A program made the position numbers and the translations under genes. A stretch of 64,000 nt of DNA from Paracoccaceae bacterium (GTDB lineage: Bacteria > Pseudomonadota > Alphaproteobacteria > Rhodobacterales > Rhodobacteraceae), in the NCBI GenBank assembly GCA_019911965.1, contig JAIOJF010000038.1, forward strand, positions 1 through 64,000. Reading direction: 5' to 3'. Below are positions 1 to 8,180 of the stretch, in pieces. The notes under the pieces are model-generated. The model was not told the DNA's origin. It ran no database searches and saw only the letters and a program-made list of their open reading frames with translations. Each line of letters begins with the position of its first letter. The first letter of the stretch is position 1.

Positions 1-103
1 CCGTGGTTCCGCCGCCGGGTCGGTTCGGCTATTTTCACGCGTCGATCCGTGGTCAGGCTGCGGACGCGGCACAGACTTGGGAAAACGGAGGACGACGTTA
101 ACC

Positions 104-439
104 ATGTTTATCGCCATGAACCGGTTCAAGGTCGCCAAGGGCCGCGAGGCCGATTTCGAGGCGGTCTGGGCGGCGCGCGACAGCCACCTGACCGAGATGC
201 CCGGATTCGTCGAATTCCACCTGCTGCGCGGCCCCGAGGCCGAGGATCACACCCTCTTCGTCTCGCACACCGTCTGGAAAAGCCGGGCCGATTTCGAGAC
301 CTGGACCGGGTCGGAGGCCTTCCGCAAGGCCCATGCCCGCGCCGGCGCTCGCAAGGATGGCAACGCCCCGCCGATGTATCTGGGTCCGCCCCGGTTCGAG
401 GGCTTCGAACCGGTTCCCGGCACGGCGGTGAAAAAATAG
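104..439 (+). CDS. ABM-superfamily heme-degrading monooxygenase-like protein
   Basis: A 111-residue single-domain protein of the antibiotic biosynthesis monooxygenase (ABM) fold. What can be seen is the typical pattern: MNRFKV near the start, a central PGFVEFHLLRG strand-turn, a VWKSRADFETWTGSEAF segment, and a polar tail. This resembles the HmoA/HmoB/IsdG-like small proteins that act as dimeric heme oxygenases or quinol monooxygenases. I chose the ATG at 104 rather than the in-frame start at 77, because the family begins right at this strand and GGAGGACG lies just upstream. The gene stands alone, convergent with tRNA-Met across a shared hairpin. The substrate cannot be decided from the sequence. 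Confidence 0.8.
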   Translation: MFIAMNRFKVAKGREADFEAVWAARDSHLTEMPGFVEFHLLRGPEAEDHTLFVSHTVWKSRADFETWTGSEAFRKAHARAGARKDGNAPPMYLGPPRFEGFEPVPGTAVKK

Positions 440-484
440 CGCCGTCGGGACGGCAAACGTCCCGCGAGGGTGCGCAACCACAAA

Positions 485-524
485 GAAAAAGCCCGGGCCT
501 GTTGGGAGGTTTCCGGGCTTTTTC
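485..524. terminator. Bidirectional rho-independent terminator
   Basis: An inverted repeat with arms GAAAAAGCCCGG and CCGGGCTTTTTC brackets a loop of about 16 bases. It sits between the ABM gene (+) and tRNA-Met (-), and each strand ends in a T run, so it can terminate both transcripts. Confidence 0.8.
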
Positions 525-526
525 GA

Positions 527-603
527 TGGTAGCGGAGGAGGGATTCGAACCCCCGACACGCGGATTATGATTCCGCTGCTCTAACCAGCTGAGCTACTCC
601 GCC
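527..603 (-). tRNA. tRNA-Met (CAT)
   Basis: A 77-base cloverleaf on the minus strand. The anticodon stem is GCGGA/TCCGC with loop ATCATAA, giving anticodon CAT. The D arm (AGCTCAG...GAGC), the T arm with TTCGAAT and an encoded CCA end are present. The acceptor is GGCGGAG against CTCCGCT, with a G-U first pair. It lacks the three G-C pairs at the base of the anticodon stem that mark initiator tRNA, so it is most likely elongator Met. A CAU-reading tRNA-Ile2 is not strictly excluded by the anticodon alone. Confidence 0.93.
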
Positions 604-614
604 ACTAGGCGGGG

Positions 615-643
615 GATTTAGGGGGTTCACGGGAAGGGGTCAA
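615..643 (-). promoter_or_regulatory. Promoter of tRNA-Met
   Basis: On the minus strand, TTGACC (643-638) and TAAATC (620-615) are separated by exactly 17 bases and lie about 12 bases before the mature tRNA 5' end. Confidence 0.65.
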
Positions 644-710
644 GGGGGTTTTGCCCGGCATGGCCGGAATGAAACGGTCTGCCCATTCTTGCGGCGGCGC
701 CGGTGGTTCC

Positions 711-1766
711 TCAGCAGATGCGCGGCAATTGTTCGCCGGCCATCCAGTCGACCATCCTGGTGCCGCCAAGCCCGGTTTTCATCCTTACGAAACAGCGCTT
801 GTCCTCCAGGACCTGACCGACGATCGCCGCGTCGCGGCCCTTGGGATGCGTGCGCATCGCCGCCAGCAGCGTTTCGGCCTGATCGGCGGGACAGATGGCG
901 ATCAGCTTGCCCTCATTGGCGACATATAGCGGATCGAGTCCCAGCAATTCGCAGGCGCTGCGCACTTCAGGGCGGATCGGCAGGCTGGTCTCGTTCAATT
1001 CGATGCCGACACCGGATTGGCGGGCAATCTCGTTCAGCGTGGCCCCAAGGCCGCCGCGGGTCGGATCCCGCAGCACGCGGATGCCCGGTACGACGGCCAG
1101 CATGTCGGCCACCAGATCGTTCAACGACCGGCTGTCGGACAGGATTTCGGTGGAGAAGGTCAGGTTCTCGCGCCGGCTCATCACCGCAACGCCATGATCG
1201 CCCAGCGTGCCGCTGACCAGCACCGCATCGCCGGGGCGGGCGCGCTCGCCGCCGATCTCGACCCCGTCCGGCACTACGCCAACGCCGGCGGTGTTGATGA
1301 AGATACCGTCGCCCTTGCCGCGTTCAACCACCTTGGTGTCGCCGCTGACGATGGCAACCCCGGCCTCGGCAGCGGCCACGGCCATCGCCTGGACGATCAG
1401 CGCCAGATCGGACAACGCAAAGCCTTCCTCAAGAATGAACGCAGCGGTCAGGTATTTCGGAACGCCGCCCCCCATCGCCAGATCGTTGACCGTGCCGTGA
1501 ACCGCGAGCGAGCCGATATTGCCGCCGGGAAAGAACAGGGGCGAGATCACGAAGCTGTCGGTGCTCATCACCACACGACCGGGCGGCAGGGTGAACAATG
1601 CGGCGTCATGCTCGCGATTGAGAACTTCGTTGCCAAGGCTGGCGAAGAACATCTCCTCGATCAACTGGGTCATGGCACGCCCGCCTGCGCCGTGGCTGAG
1701 ATCAACCTTGCCACGGGCAAGGTCCAGCGGGCGGGTATTGCTCAGGCCGGGTCTCAGGATCGTCAT
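711..1766 (-). CDS. hypE: [NiFe] hydrogenase maturation protein HypE (thiocarbamate-forming dehydratase)
   Basis: 351 residues, the usual HypE length, of the AIR synthase/PurM fold. HypE takes a carbamoyl group from HypF on its C-terminal cysteine and dehydrates it with ATP to a thiocyanate, the source of the CN ligands of the NiFe site. Visible marks are the N-terminal KVDLSHGAGGRAM loop, the STDSFVISP ATP-binding segment, the DPTRGGLGATLNEIA glycine-rich loop and the C-terminal PRIC, whose last residue is the essential cysteine. The start codon overlaps the hypD stop (ATGA). It is the last gene of the hydrogenase operon. Confidence 0.96.
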   Translation of the reverse strand: MTILRPGLSNTRPLDLARGKVDLSHGAGGRAMTQLIEEMFFASLGNEVLNREHDAALFTLPPGRVVMSTDSFVISPLFFPGGNIGSLAVHGTVNDLAMGGGVPKYLTAAFILEEGFALSDLALIVQAMAVAAAEAGVAIVSGDTKVVERGKGDGIFINTAGVGVVPDGVEIGGERARPGDAVLVSGTLGDHGVAVMSRRENLTFSTEILSDSRSLNDLVADMLAVVPGIRVLRDPTRGGLGATLNEIARQSGVGIELNETSLPIRPEVRSACELLGLDPLYVANEGKLIAICPADQAETLLAAMRTHPKGRDAAIVGQVLEDKRCFVRMKTGLGGTRMVDWMAGEQLPRIC

Positions 1767-2908
1767 GCGGTTTCCTTTTGGGTTTCGGCCTCGCGGAAGC
1801 GGCCATAGGTCCAATGTGCGGCGCAGGCCCCCTCGCTGGAAACCATGCAGGCCCCCAGCGGGTTTTCCGGCGTGCAGGGATTGCCGTAGATCGGGCAGTC
1901 GGTCGGGGATTTCTCGCCCCGCAGGATGTCGCCGCAGGCGCAAGCCTTGTTTTCGCGTCCCGCCGGCAGGTCCATCGGAAAGCGGCGCTCGGCGTCGAAG
2001 GCGGTGAAGGCGGGGCGGAGTTGCAGGGCGCTGTCGGGCACGGTGCCAAGGCCGCGCCAGTCGAAACGGTCGCGTAACTCAAACACCTCGGCGACCAGCG
2101 CCTGCGCTTTCAGGTTGCCGGACGGCGTGACCGCGCGGGTATATTCGTTTTCCACCTCGGCACGGCCATCGTTCACCTGGCGCACCAGTTGCAGGATCGC
2201 CTGCATCACGTCCAGCGGCTCGAACCCGGCGATCACCACCGGTTTGGCATAGTCGCGGGTAAATTCATGATAGGGCGCGGTGCCGATCACCGCCGAGACA
2301 TGCGCCGGGCCGACGAAGCCGTCCAGCACCACATTGGCCGCCTTGCCGTTCTCGTGACCACCGAGAATCGCGCGCATCGCCGCCGGTGTCAGGACGTGGT
2401 TGCAGTGGATGGTGAAATTCGTCAGCCCCCGCGCCGCCGCCTGTTTCACCGCAACTGCGGTCGGCGGCGTGGTGGTTTCAAAGCCGATGGCGAAGAACAC
2501 CACCTGTCGATCGGGATTGGCGGCGGCGATGTTCAGGGCATCGGTCACCGAATAAACCATTCGGATATCGGCCCCGCGCGCCCGCGCCTTGATCAGCGAA
2601 TCGAATTTCGAGCCCGGCACGCGCATCAGATCGGCATAGGTACACAGCGTCACGTCATGCTCGCTGGCCAGCGCAATCGCCTCATCGACACGCGCCACCG
2701 GCAGCACGCAGACCGGACAGCCGGGACCGTGGATCATGCGGATATTCGATGGCAACAGATCCTCTACCCCATAGCGCGCAATGGCGTGGGTATGGCCGCC
2801 GCAAAACTCCATGAAGCGGTAGATGCGGTTCGGGTCGGCTGCGGTCCTGATGGCATCCGCCAATTTGCGGGCCAATGCAGGATCACGGAATTCCTCGATA
2901 TATTTCAT
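1763..2908 (-). CDS. hypD: [NiFe] hydrogenase maturation protein HypD
   Basis: 381 residues, typical length. HypD carries a [4Fe-4S] cluster and, with HypC, is the scaffold on which Fe(CN)2CO is assembled. Conserved marks are EFCGGHTHAI (Cys and His at the Fe-binding groove), GPGCPVCVLP (CPVC thiol pair), GFETTTP, and the C-terminal cluster motif CACGDILRG...DCPIYGNPCTPENPLGACMVSSEG. It overlaps hypE downstream and hypC upstream by four bases each, so translation is probably coupled. Confidence 0.97.
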   Translation of the reverse strand: MKYIEEFRDPALARKLADAIRTAADPNRIYRFMEFCGGHTHAIARYGVEDLLPSNIRMIHGPGCPVCVLPVARVDEAIALASEHDVTLCTYADLMRVPGSKFDSLIKARARGADIRMVYSVTDALNIAAANPDRQVVFFAIGFETTTPPTAVAVKQAAARGLTNFTIHCNHVLTPAAMRAILGGHENGKAANVVLDGFVGPAHVSAVIGTAPYHEFTRDYAKPVVIAGFEPLDVMQAILQLVRQVNDGRAEVENEYTRAVTPSGNLKAQALVAEVFELRDRFDWRGLGTVPDSALQLRPAFTAFDAERRFPMDLPAGRENKACACGDILRGEKSPTDCPIYGNPCTPENPLGACMVSSEGACAAHWTYGRFREAETQKETA

Positions 2909-3126
2909 GCCGCCGCTCCGGCTTCGGCGAACAGCGCCAGGGTGCGCTCCGCTTCAACAGGGTCCAGCCTTGCCAGGGCGTAGCCGACATGCACGATCAC
3001 GTAATCGCCGGGGCCGACATTGTCGACCAGATCCAGCGAGACTTCCTTGATCACACCGTCCAGTTCGATATCGGCCAGCCCGTCGGCCCTAAGGCGCAGG
3101 ATTCTGGCGGGTATGGCTAGGCACAT
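2905..3126 (-). CDS. hypC: [NiFe] hydrogenase maturation chaperone HypC
   Basis: 73 residues beginning MCLAIPARIL, the HypC/HupF signature in which Cys2 binds iron. HypC shuttles the Fe(CN)2CO unit from HypD to the large subunit. The ATG at 3126 is chosen because Cys must be residue 2; longer in-frame starts would bury it. It overlaps the end of hypF by ten bases and the start of hypD by four. A second HypC-like gene lies at 12328, so one copy may be dedicated to the large-subunit precursor. Confidence 0.95.
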   Translation of the reverse strand: MCLAIPARILRLRADGLADIELDGVIKEVSLDLVDNVGPGDYVIVHVGYALARLDPVEAERTLALFAEAGAAA

Positions 3127-4250
3127 GGGGGTTCTCCCTTGGTCTGTCGTTCGACATGGAGTGCTGCGGCAATCGCCTGCCCGAAACACAGCCCGGCATC
3201 GCCTGGGGAAAGACGCTCGGGTTTCAGCACCTTGAGGCCGCTGGCTGCAAGATGGGTTTCAAGCCGCGTGGTCAGCACCCAGTTCAGGAAGCAGCCGCCG
3301 CCAAAGGCAACGGTGCGGATGCCGCTGGCCTGCGCGGCAGCAAGGGTCCAGTCGGCTATCGCAGCGGCAAGGGTGCCGTGAAACAGGTTGGCACCTTTGA
3401 CCGTGTCGCAATCCACCAGCCGCGCCAACAGCGGCGACAAGTCAAGAACGCCGTCATGCAGGGTCCAGCCCTCGGCCATGATGTCGGGCACCGTAACCAT
3501 CGCCTCAAGCGCCATCGGGGCTTGCCCCTCGAAATCGGCCACCGGATGGAGGTTCAGCAATCCGCAGGCGGCATCGAACAGCCGCCCGCAGCTTGAGGTT
3601 TCAGGCGCGTTGATGCCGCGATCCAGCATCTGGCCCAGCAACGCGGCATGCGGCTGGCTTGCGAAGCGCGCGGCAATCTCGTCGCCTCGGCCGAGGCGGT
3701 GCAATGCCGCTGCCGCCATCCGCCAGGGTTGACGCGCCGCGATATCGCCACCGGGCTGTGCCAGCAGCGAAAAATGGCCGAGGCGGCGGTAATCCGCACC
3801 ATCGACCAGCAGCAATTCACCGCCCCAGCTTTCCCGGTCGGGGCCTAGGCCGAAGCCGTCCAGCGACAGGCCCAGCACCGGGCCGGATTGTCCGTGTTCC
3901 CATTGCGTGGCAAGAATATGGGCGTGGTGGTGCTGCACCGCCAGAGTCGCGCATCCAATGGTTGCGGCCTGCCTTGTGGTATGGAAATCCGGATGCAGAT
4001 CATGCGCCGCCAGAACCGGGGCAGGCTGCACCCCAAGCGCGATATCCAGCAGCGCCTGATATGCCTCCACCGCCTCCAGCGTCGAAAGATCGCCGGCGGT
4101 TTCGGTGACAAAAGCGCGGTCGTGGTCGATCACCGCTAGGCTGGCCTTCAGGAAGGCACCCATACCGATCACCGGCGGCAACGGGCGGGGAAGGGCGATT
4201 TCCGCCGCGATTCCCTGCCTCGGTTCGATCTGACGTGCCGGGCTGGCCAT
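3117..4250 (-). CDS. hypF: Short HypF: carbamoyltransferase-like (Kae1-like) half only
   Basis: 377 residues, whereas full HypF proteins are about 750. Only the C-terminal Kae1/carbamoyltransferase-like region is present: VQHHHAHILA (metal-binding HxxAH), LSLDGFGLG, SCGRLFDAACG and FGGGCFLN. There is no acylphosphatase domain, no paired zinc fingers and no YrdC domain, and upstream sequence is directly occupied by hypB, so they have not merely been missed by start choice. Short HypF proteins (for example HypF1 of Ralstonia eutropha) are known, so this may be functional, with the carbamoyl-adenylate step supplied by another protein. Start abuts the hypB stop. Confidence 0.9.
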   Translation of the reverse strand: MASPARQIEPRQGIAAEIALPRPLPPVIGMGAFLKASLAVIDHDRAFVTETAGDLSTLEAVEAYQALLDIALGVQPAPVLAAHDLHPDFHTTRQAATIGCATLAVQHHHAHILATQWEHGQSGPVLGLSLDGFGLGPDRESWGGELLLVDGADYRRLGHFSLLAQPGGDIAARQPWRMAAAALHRLGRGDEIAARFASQPHAALLGQMLDRGINAPETSSCGRLFDAACGLLNLHPVADFEGQAPMALEAMVTVPDIMAEGWTLHDGVLDLSPLLARLVDCDTVKGANLFHGTLAAAIADWTLAAAQASGIRTVAFGGGCFLNWVLTTRLETHLAASGLKVLKPERLSPGDAGLCFGQAIAAALHVERQTKGEPPCA

Positions 4251-5036
4251 TCAGCTTGCCTTTGCCGTGATGGCGCTGGCCTGCCGTTCGATCCAGGCAC
4301 ACCAGTCACCCAGACCGTCGCCGGTCAGCGCACTCAATTGCAGAACTTCAATGCCGGGATTGATCCGGCGGGCATATTCAACGCATTTTTCCACGTCGAA
4401 CGGCACGTATGGCAACAGGTCGGACTTGTTCAGCACCATGCAGGACGCGGCGCGGAACATGTCGGGGTATTTCAGCGGCTTGTCCTCGCCCTCGGTCACC
4501 GACAGGATAACCACCTTGGCCGCTTCGCCGAGGTCAAAGGCGGCGGGGCAGACCAGATTGCCGACGTTTTCGATGAACAGCAGGCTGCCGGGCTCGGGCT
4601 GCAACTGGCGGATGGCGCGACCGACCATATCGGCGTCCAGATGGCAGCCCTTGCCGGTATTGACCTGCACCGCGCGGGCCCCGGTTTCGCGGATGCGATC
4701 AGCGTCGAGGCTGGTCTGCTGGTCGCCTTCGATCACCGCCACGGCACGCCTTGTGCCCAGATCGGCAGCGGTGCGGGCCAGCAGCGTTGTCTTGCCTGAG
4801 CCTGGGGATGAGACAAGGTTCAGCGCCAGCACGCCCAACCGGGCCAGATCGTCGCGGTTGTGCCAGGCCAGGTGGTCGTTCTTGGACAGGATATCGCGCT
4901 CGATCTCGATGATGCGGGTCGGGCTGATGCCGGGCGCATGGGCATGGTGATGGTCGTGATGGTGATGGTGGTGCGGCAAGGCCGCTTCGCCTTCCACCGC
5001 CACATCGCCGTGGCCGCAGCCGCAGGTCGTACACAT
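4251..5036 (-). CDS. hypB: Hydrogenase nickel incorporation GTPase HypB
   Basis: 261 residues. HypB is the SIMIBI-class GTPase that, with HypA, inserts Ni into the large subunit. The N terminus is [10 protein letters not shown], a cysteine-rich high-affinity Ni site, followed by a histidine-rich stretch (two runs, HHHHHH and HHH around residues 22-32) likely used for Ni storage. The P-loop [11 protein letters not shown], the switch motif [13 protein letters not shown], the dimer metal site GCHLDADM and NKSDLL are all seen. Start at 5036 is fixed by the CTTCGCGHG motif. Two bases separate it from hypA. Confidence 0.97.
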   Translation of the reverse strand: MCTTCGCGHGDVAVEGEAALPHHHHHHDHHHAHAPGISPTRIIEIERDILSKNDHLAWHNRDDLARLGVLALNLVSSPGSGKTTLLARTAADLGTRRAVAVIEGDQQTSLDADRIRETGARAVQVNTGKGCHLDADMVGRAIRQLQPEPGSLLFIENVGNLVCPAAFDLGEAAKVVILSVTEGEDKPLKYPDMFRAASCMVLNKSDLLPYVPFDVEKCVEYARRINPGIEVLQLSALTGDGLGDWCAWIERQASAITAKAS

Positions 5037-5037
5037 G

Positions 5038-5379
5038 TCAGTTCACCTCCATATCCTTGACGCGCAATTCCTGCCCGCCGGTCACCTGCACCTGAAATCC
5101 ACCGCAATCCGGGCAGGCTGCGATCAGCGAAGGCAATGCAACCTCGTGGCCGCAATTATGGCACCATGCCCTGCCCGGAGCGGTATCAATTTCCAGCCTT
5201 GCACCCTCGGCCACCGATCCCCGGATCACGGCATCAAAGCAGAAGCGCATCGCGTCCGGTTCCACATGCGACAGGGCACCGATTTCCAGCCGGATCGCCG
5301 TAACGCGGGTGCAGTTCTGGCCGCGGATGGTATCCTCGACAATCTGTAGCACACCTTCGGCAAGGGCCATTTCATGCAT
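5038..5379 (-). CDS. hypA: Hydrogenase nickel metallochaperone HypA
   Basis: 113 residues. The start is set by the invariant MHE, whose amino terminus and His2 bind Ni. The zinc site is CHNCGHE...CPDCGG. HypA hands Ni to the large-subunit precursor together with HypB. Its start codon overlaps the end of the hupK-like gene by eight bases, consistent with one polycistronic message. Confidence 0.96.
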   Translation of the reverse strand: MHEMALAEGVLQIVEDTIRGQNCTRVTAIRLEIGALSHVEPDAMRFCFDAVIRGSVAEGARLEIDTAPGRAWCHNCGHEVALPSLIAACPDCGGFQVQVTGGQELRVKDMEVN

Positions 5380-6406
5380 CGCGCACCTCGATGCTGAAGT
5401 CGACACAGGGATCAATCGCGAGAACCAGCAATTCGGCGGCCTGTCTCAATACTGCGATGTCGCTGGCCGAAGCGCCCGCAAGGGCCGCCTGAAGCGGGCC
5501 GTTGGTGCTGAAATTTGCCTCGGTCGGGGCGGTGATCCGATAATCCGCAACCCGTCCGTCCGCCAGACGCAGAGCATGGGTCAGATTGCCGCGAACCGTT
5601 TCGACGCTGGCCGTGCCCGTACCGGTGTTGCTGCGCGAATCCGCATTAGGGCAGGGCTTGAGCGTACCAATTGCCTGCGCGATACGGTCGGGGAGGGTGC
5701 TAAGCTCGATCAGGCTGGCTTCAAGCCGTGTTGCCAACCCGGTTCCATGCGCCTGTCTCGCCTGCGCTATCGTCCCCTCGTTCCGGACCCGGGAAAGTGC
5801 GCCTTCACCGACAGGCTGGTTTGCACCGACGCGGCCAAATCCCTGAAGCCCGCGAACCGCAAGCGCGCGGCGCAGCCGGTCGGCCAGACCATCCGGCTGC
5901 AACAGCGTGTCGGTCATCGTTTTCAGATTGGCCGTGATACCGGTGGCTTGCATGATATCGGGCCGCGCCAGCCCTGCACCCGGGCGTTTCCATCCCTCTT
6001 GCATCACTGCATCTTCCAGCGCGGCTTGTGCGGCCAGGCAGGCCCGAACAGGCTGCGGTTCAGGGGGAATGTCCAGCGCCCTTGTCCAGCCGAGGCATAG
6101 CCTGAGCGCTGTCTGGCTGAGCATTTCGGCCAGCCGCAGGATGTCGCGGGCGGCCTGTTGCGCGGGGTTGATGCGGATCGCCATCGCTGCTTCGAATGCG
6201 CCAAGGCTCGCGATGGTCTGGGCCTGACCGCACAGCGAGTAGATCGTGCCGATCCGCCCGGCCACCTGATCGGGGGTCAGGCCGATAAACATCCGCCCGG
6301 CATCCTGGCTGCGTGTCGAAACGCAGGCAACATCGCGCACCCGGCCCGCGGACAGGGCCAGCACAAGGCGGATTTCGCCGCCGGGGTCGCCGCGTTGTTC
6401 AGACAT
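5372..6406 (-). CDS. hupK: HupK/HoxV-like hydrogenase maturation scaffold
   Basis: 344 residues between the large subunit and hypA, the usual place of hupK. The sequence looks like a worn-down copy of the large subunit. An L1-like motif IYSLCGQAQTIASLGAFE keeps the first cysteine but not the CxxC pair, and the C terminus [16 protein letters not shown] keeps DPC of the L2 motif but has lost the second cysteine. HupK/HoxV family members are described as scaffolds for Fe cofactor assembly rather than as enzymes. Family call rests on position plus these motifs; the middle of the protein is poorly conserved. Confidence 0.8.
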   Translation of the reverse strand: MSEQRGDPGGEIRLVLALSAGRVRDVACVSTRSQDAGRMFIGLTPDQVAGRIGTIYSLCGQAQTIASLGAFEAAMAIRINPAQQAARDILRLAEMLSQTALRLCLGWTRALDIPPEPQPVRACLAAQAALEDAVMQEGWKRPGAGLARPDIMQATGITANLKTMTDTLLQPDGLADRLRRALAVRGLQGFGRVGANQPVGEGALSRVRNEGTIAQARQAHGTGLATRLEASLIELSTLPDRIAQAIGTLKPCPNADSRSNTGTGTASVETVRGNLTHALRLADGRVADYRITAPTEANFSTNGPLQAALAGASASDIAVLRQAAELLVLAIDPCVDFSIEVRDA

Positions 6407-6449
6407 CGCATCCTTCCGTCGCGAGGCCGGTCAGGTGCCCAAGGGCATC

Positions 6450-8177
6450 CTAGCTGATCTTGATTTGCATCGTTTCGTTTCCGTCCTCTCCGACCATATG
6501 CACCGCGCAGGCAAGGCAGGGATCGAATGAATGAATGGTTCTTATGATCTCCAGTGGCTGTTCGGGATCGGCGAGAACATGGCCCTTCAAAGCCGCCTCG
6601 TATGGGCCGGCAAGGCCGTTATGATCTCGTGGGCCGGCATTCCAGGTCGTCGGTACAACCGCCTGATAATTGGCGATTTTCTGATCTTCAATGACGATCC
6701 AATGGCCAAGCGCACCGCGCGGTGCTTCCATATACCCGGCCCCTTGCGCCTTTTTCGGCCAGCTTCGCGGATCCCATTTTTCGGCGTTGTGAGTGCTGAG
6801 ATCGCCAGCGCGGATGTTTGCCACAAGATCGTTGTACCAACCCCGCATGAAGTCGAGATAGATCTTGGTTTCAAGCGTGCGTGCCGCCGTCCGCCCCAGC
6901 GTCGAGAACAGTGCCGTCACCGGCACGTCCAGCGTGGTCAACGTCATGTTCACCAACTCCTTGGCGTGGTCATTCCCCGAGGCATAAAGCATCAGCATCC
7001 GGCTGAGCGGCCCGACCTCCATCGGCTTGCCTTTCCAGCGCGGCGATTTCAGCCAGGAATAGGCCTTGTCCACGTTCAACTGGTCGTATGGCGGGTTCGG
7101 GCCGGTGAAATTGAACTCGGTCTCGCCCTTGTAGGGATGGAGACCGGTGCCCGGGCCGTCCTGATACTTGTACCAGGCGTGATCGACATATTCCTCGATC
7201 TGGCTTTCGGCATGCAGGTCGATCTCGTGAATCCGGCTCAGGTCGCGGTCCAGGATCACGCCGCGCGGTACTAGAAAGCTGGAGACATCATCGGTGTCGC
7301 CGGTCGGATAATCGCCATAGGTCAGGAAATTGCCGACGCCTTCGCCGATCGCGCCCCAATCCTTGTAGAACCCGGCAATGGCCAGCGTGTCGGGCAGGTA
7401 GGCGAGGTTCACGAAGGCTTCCATCTTGGAAATCACGTCCGAGATTTTCGCCAGCGTCGCCATGTTGATGGCGCTGTCGCTGTTGGGGTCCAGCGGGCTG
7501 GCCACGCCACCGACCAGGAAGTTCGGATGCGGGTTCTTGCCGCCGAAAATCGTGTGCAACTGCACCACGTCTCGCTGCCATTCCAGCGCGTCGAGGTAAT
7601 GCGCGACCGCCATCAGGTTGGCCTCGGGTGGTAATTTGTAGGCGGAATGCCCCCAATAACCGTTGGCGAAAATGCCCAACTGTCCCTGTTCGACAAAGGT
7701 TTTCAGCTTCTTCTTCACGTCCGAGAAATAGCCGGGCGAAGATTTCGGGTAATTGGAAATCGACGAGGCAAGATCCGAGGTTGCCTTCGGATCGGCATCC
7801 AGCGCCGACACCACATCCACCCAATCAAGTGCATGCAGATGGTAGAAATGCATCACATGGTCATGCACATATTGCGCCGCGATCATCAGGTTGCGGATCA
7901 ACTGCGCGTTCTGCGGGATCTTGATGTCCAGCGCGTTTTCCACCGCCCTGACCGAGGCTATGCCATGCACCAGCGTGCAGACGCCGCAGATGCGCTGCGC
8001 GAAGGCCCAGGCGTCGCGCGGGTCGCGGCCTTTCAGGATGATCTCGATGCCGCGCACCATGGTGCCTGATGAATAGGCCTCGGCGATCTGGTTGCCCTGC
8101 ATCTGGGCTTCGATCCTCAGATGGCCTTCGATACGGGTGATCGGGTCTACGACCAGTCGTTTGTTCATCTCCGTCAT
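6450..8177 (-). CDS. hynL: [NiFe] hydrogenase large subunit, Isp-type (group 1e-like)
   Basis: 575 residues carrying the catalytic NiFe site. L1 motif RICGVCTLVHGIAS and L2 motif DPCLACAVH supply the four cysteine ligands. The 15-residue tail after His, MVGEDGNETMQIKIS, would be removed by the maturation protease at 11784. RIEGHLRIE near the N terminus is also conserved. There is no signal peptide, as expected, because export would be by hitch-hiking with the Tat signal of the small subunit. It is separated from the small subunit by isp1 and isp2, the arrangement known from Thiocapsa hynS-isp1-isp2-hynL. hupL is an equally usable name. Confidence 0.96.
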   Translation of the reverse strand: MTEMNKRLVVDPITRIEGHLRIEAQMQGNQIAEAYSSGTMVRGIEIILKGRDPRDAWAFAQRICGVCTLVHGIASVRAVENALDIKIPQNAQLIRNLMIAAQYVHDHVMHFYHLHALDWVDVVSALDADPKATSDLASSISNYPKSSPGYFSDVKKKLKTFVEQGQLGIFANGYWGHSAYKLPPEANLMAVAHYLDALEWQRDVVQLHTIFGGKNPHPNFLVGGVASPLDPNSDSAINMATLAKISDVISKMEAFVNLAYLPDTLAIAGFYKDWGAIGEGVGNFLTYGDYPTGDTDDVSSFLVPRGVILDRDLSRIHEIDLHAESQIEEYVDHAWYKYQDGPGTGLHPYKGETEFNFTGPNPPYDQLNVDKAYSWLKSPRWKGKPMEVGPLSRMLMLYASGNDHAKELVNMTLTTLDVPVTALFSTLGRTAARTLETKIYLDFMRGWYNDLVANIRAGDLSTHNAEKWDPRSWPKKAQGAGYMEAPRGALGHWIVIEDQKIANYQAVVPTTWNAGPRDHNGLAGPYEAALKGHVLADPEQPLEIIRTIHSFDPCLACAVHMVGEDGNETMQIKIS

Positions 8178-8180
8178 CCC

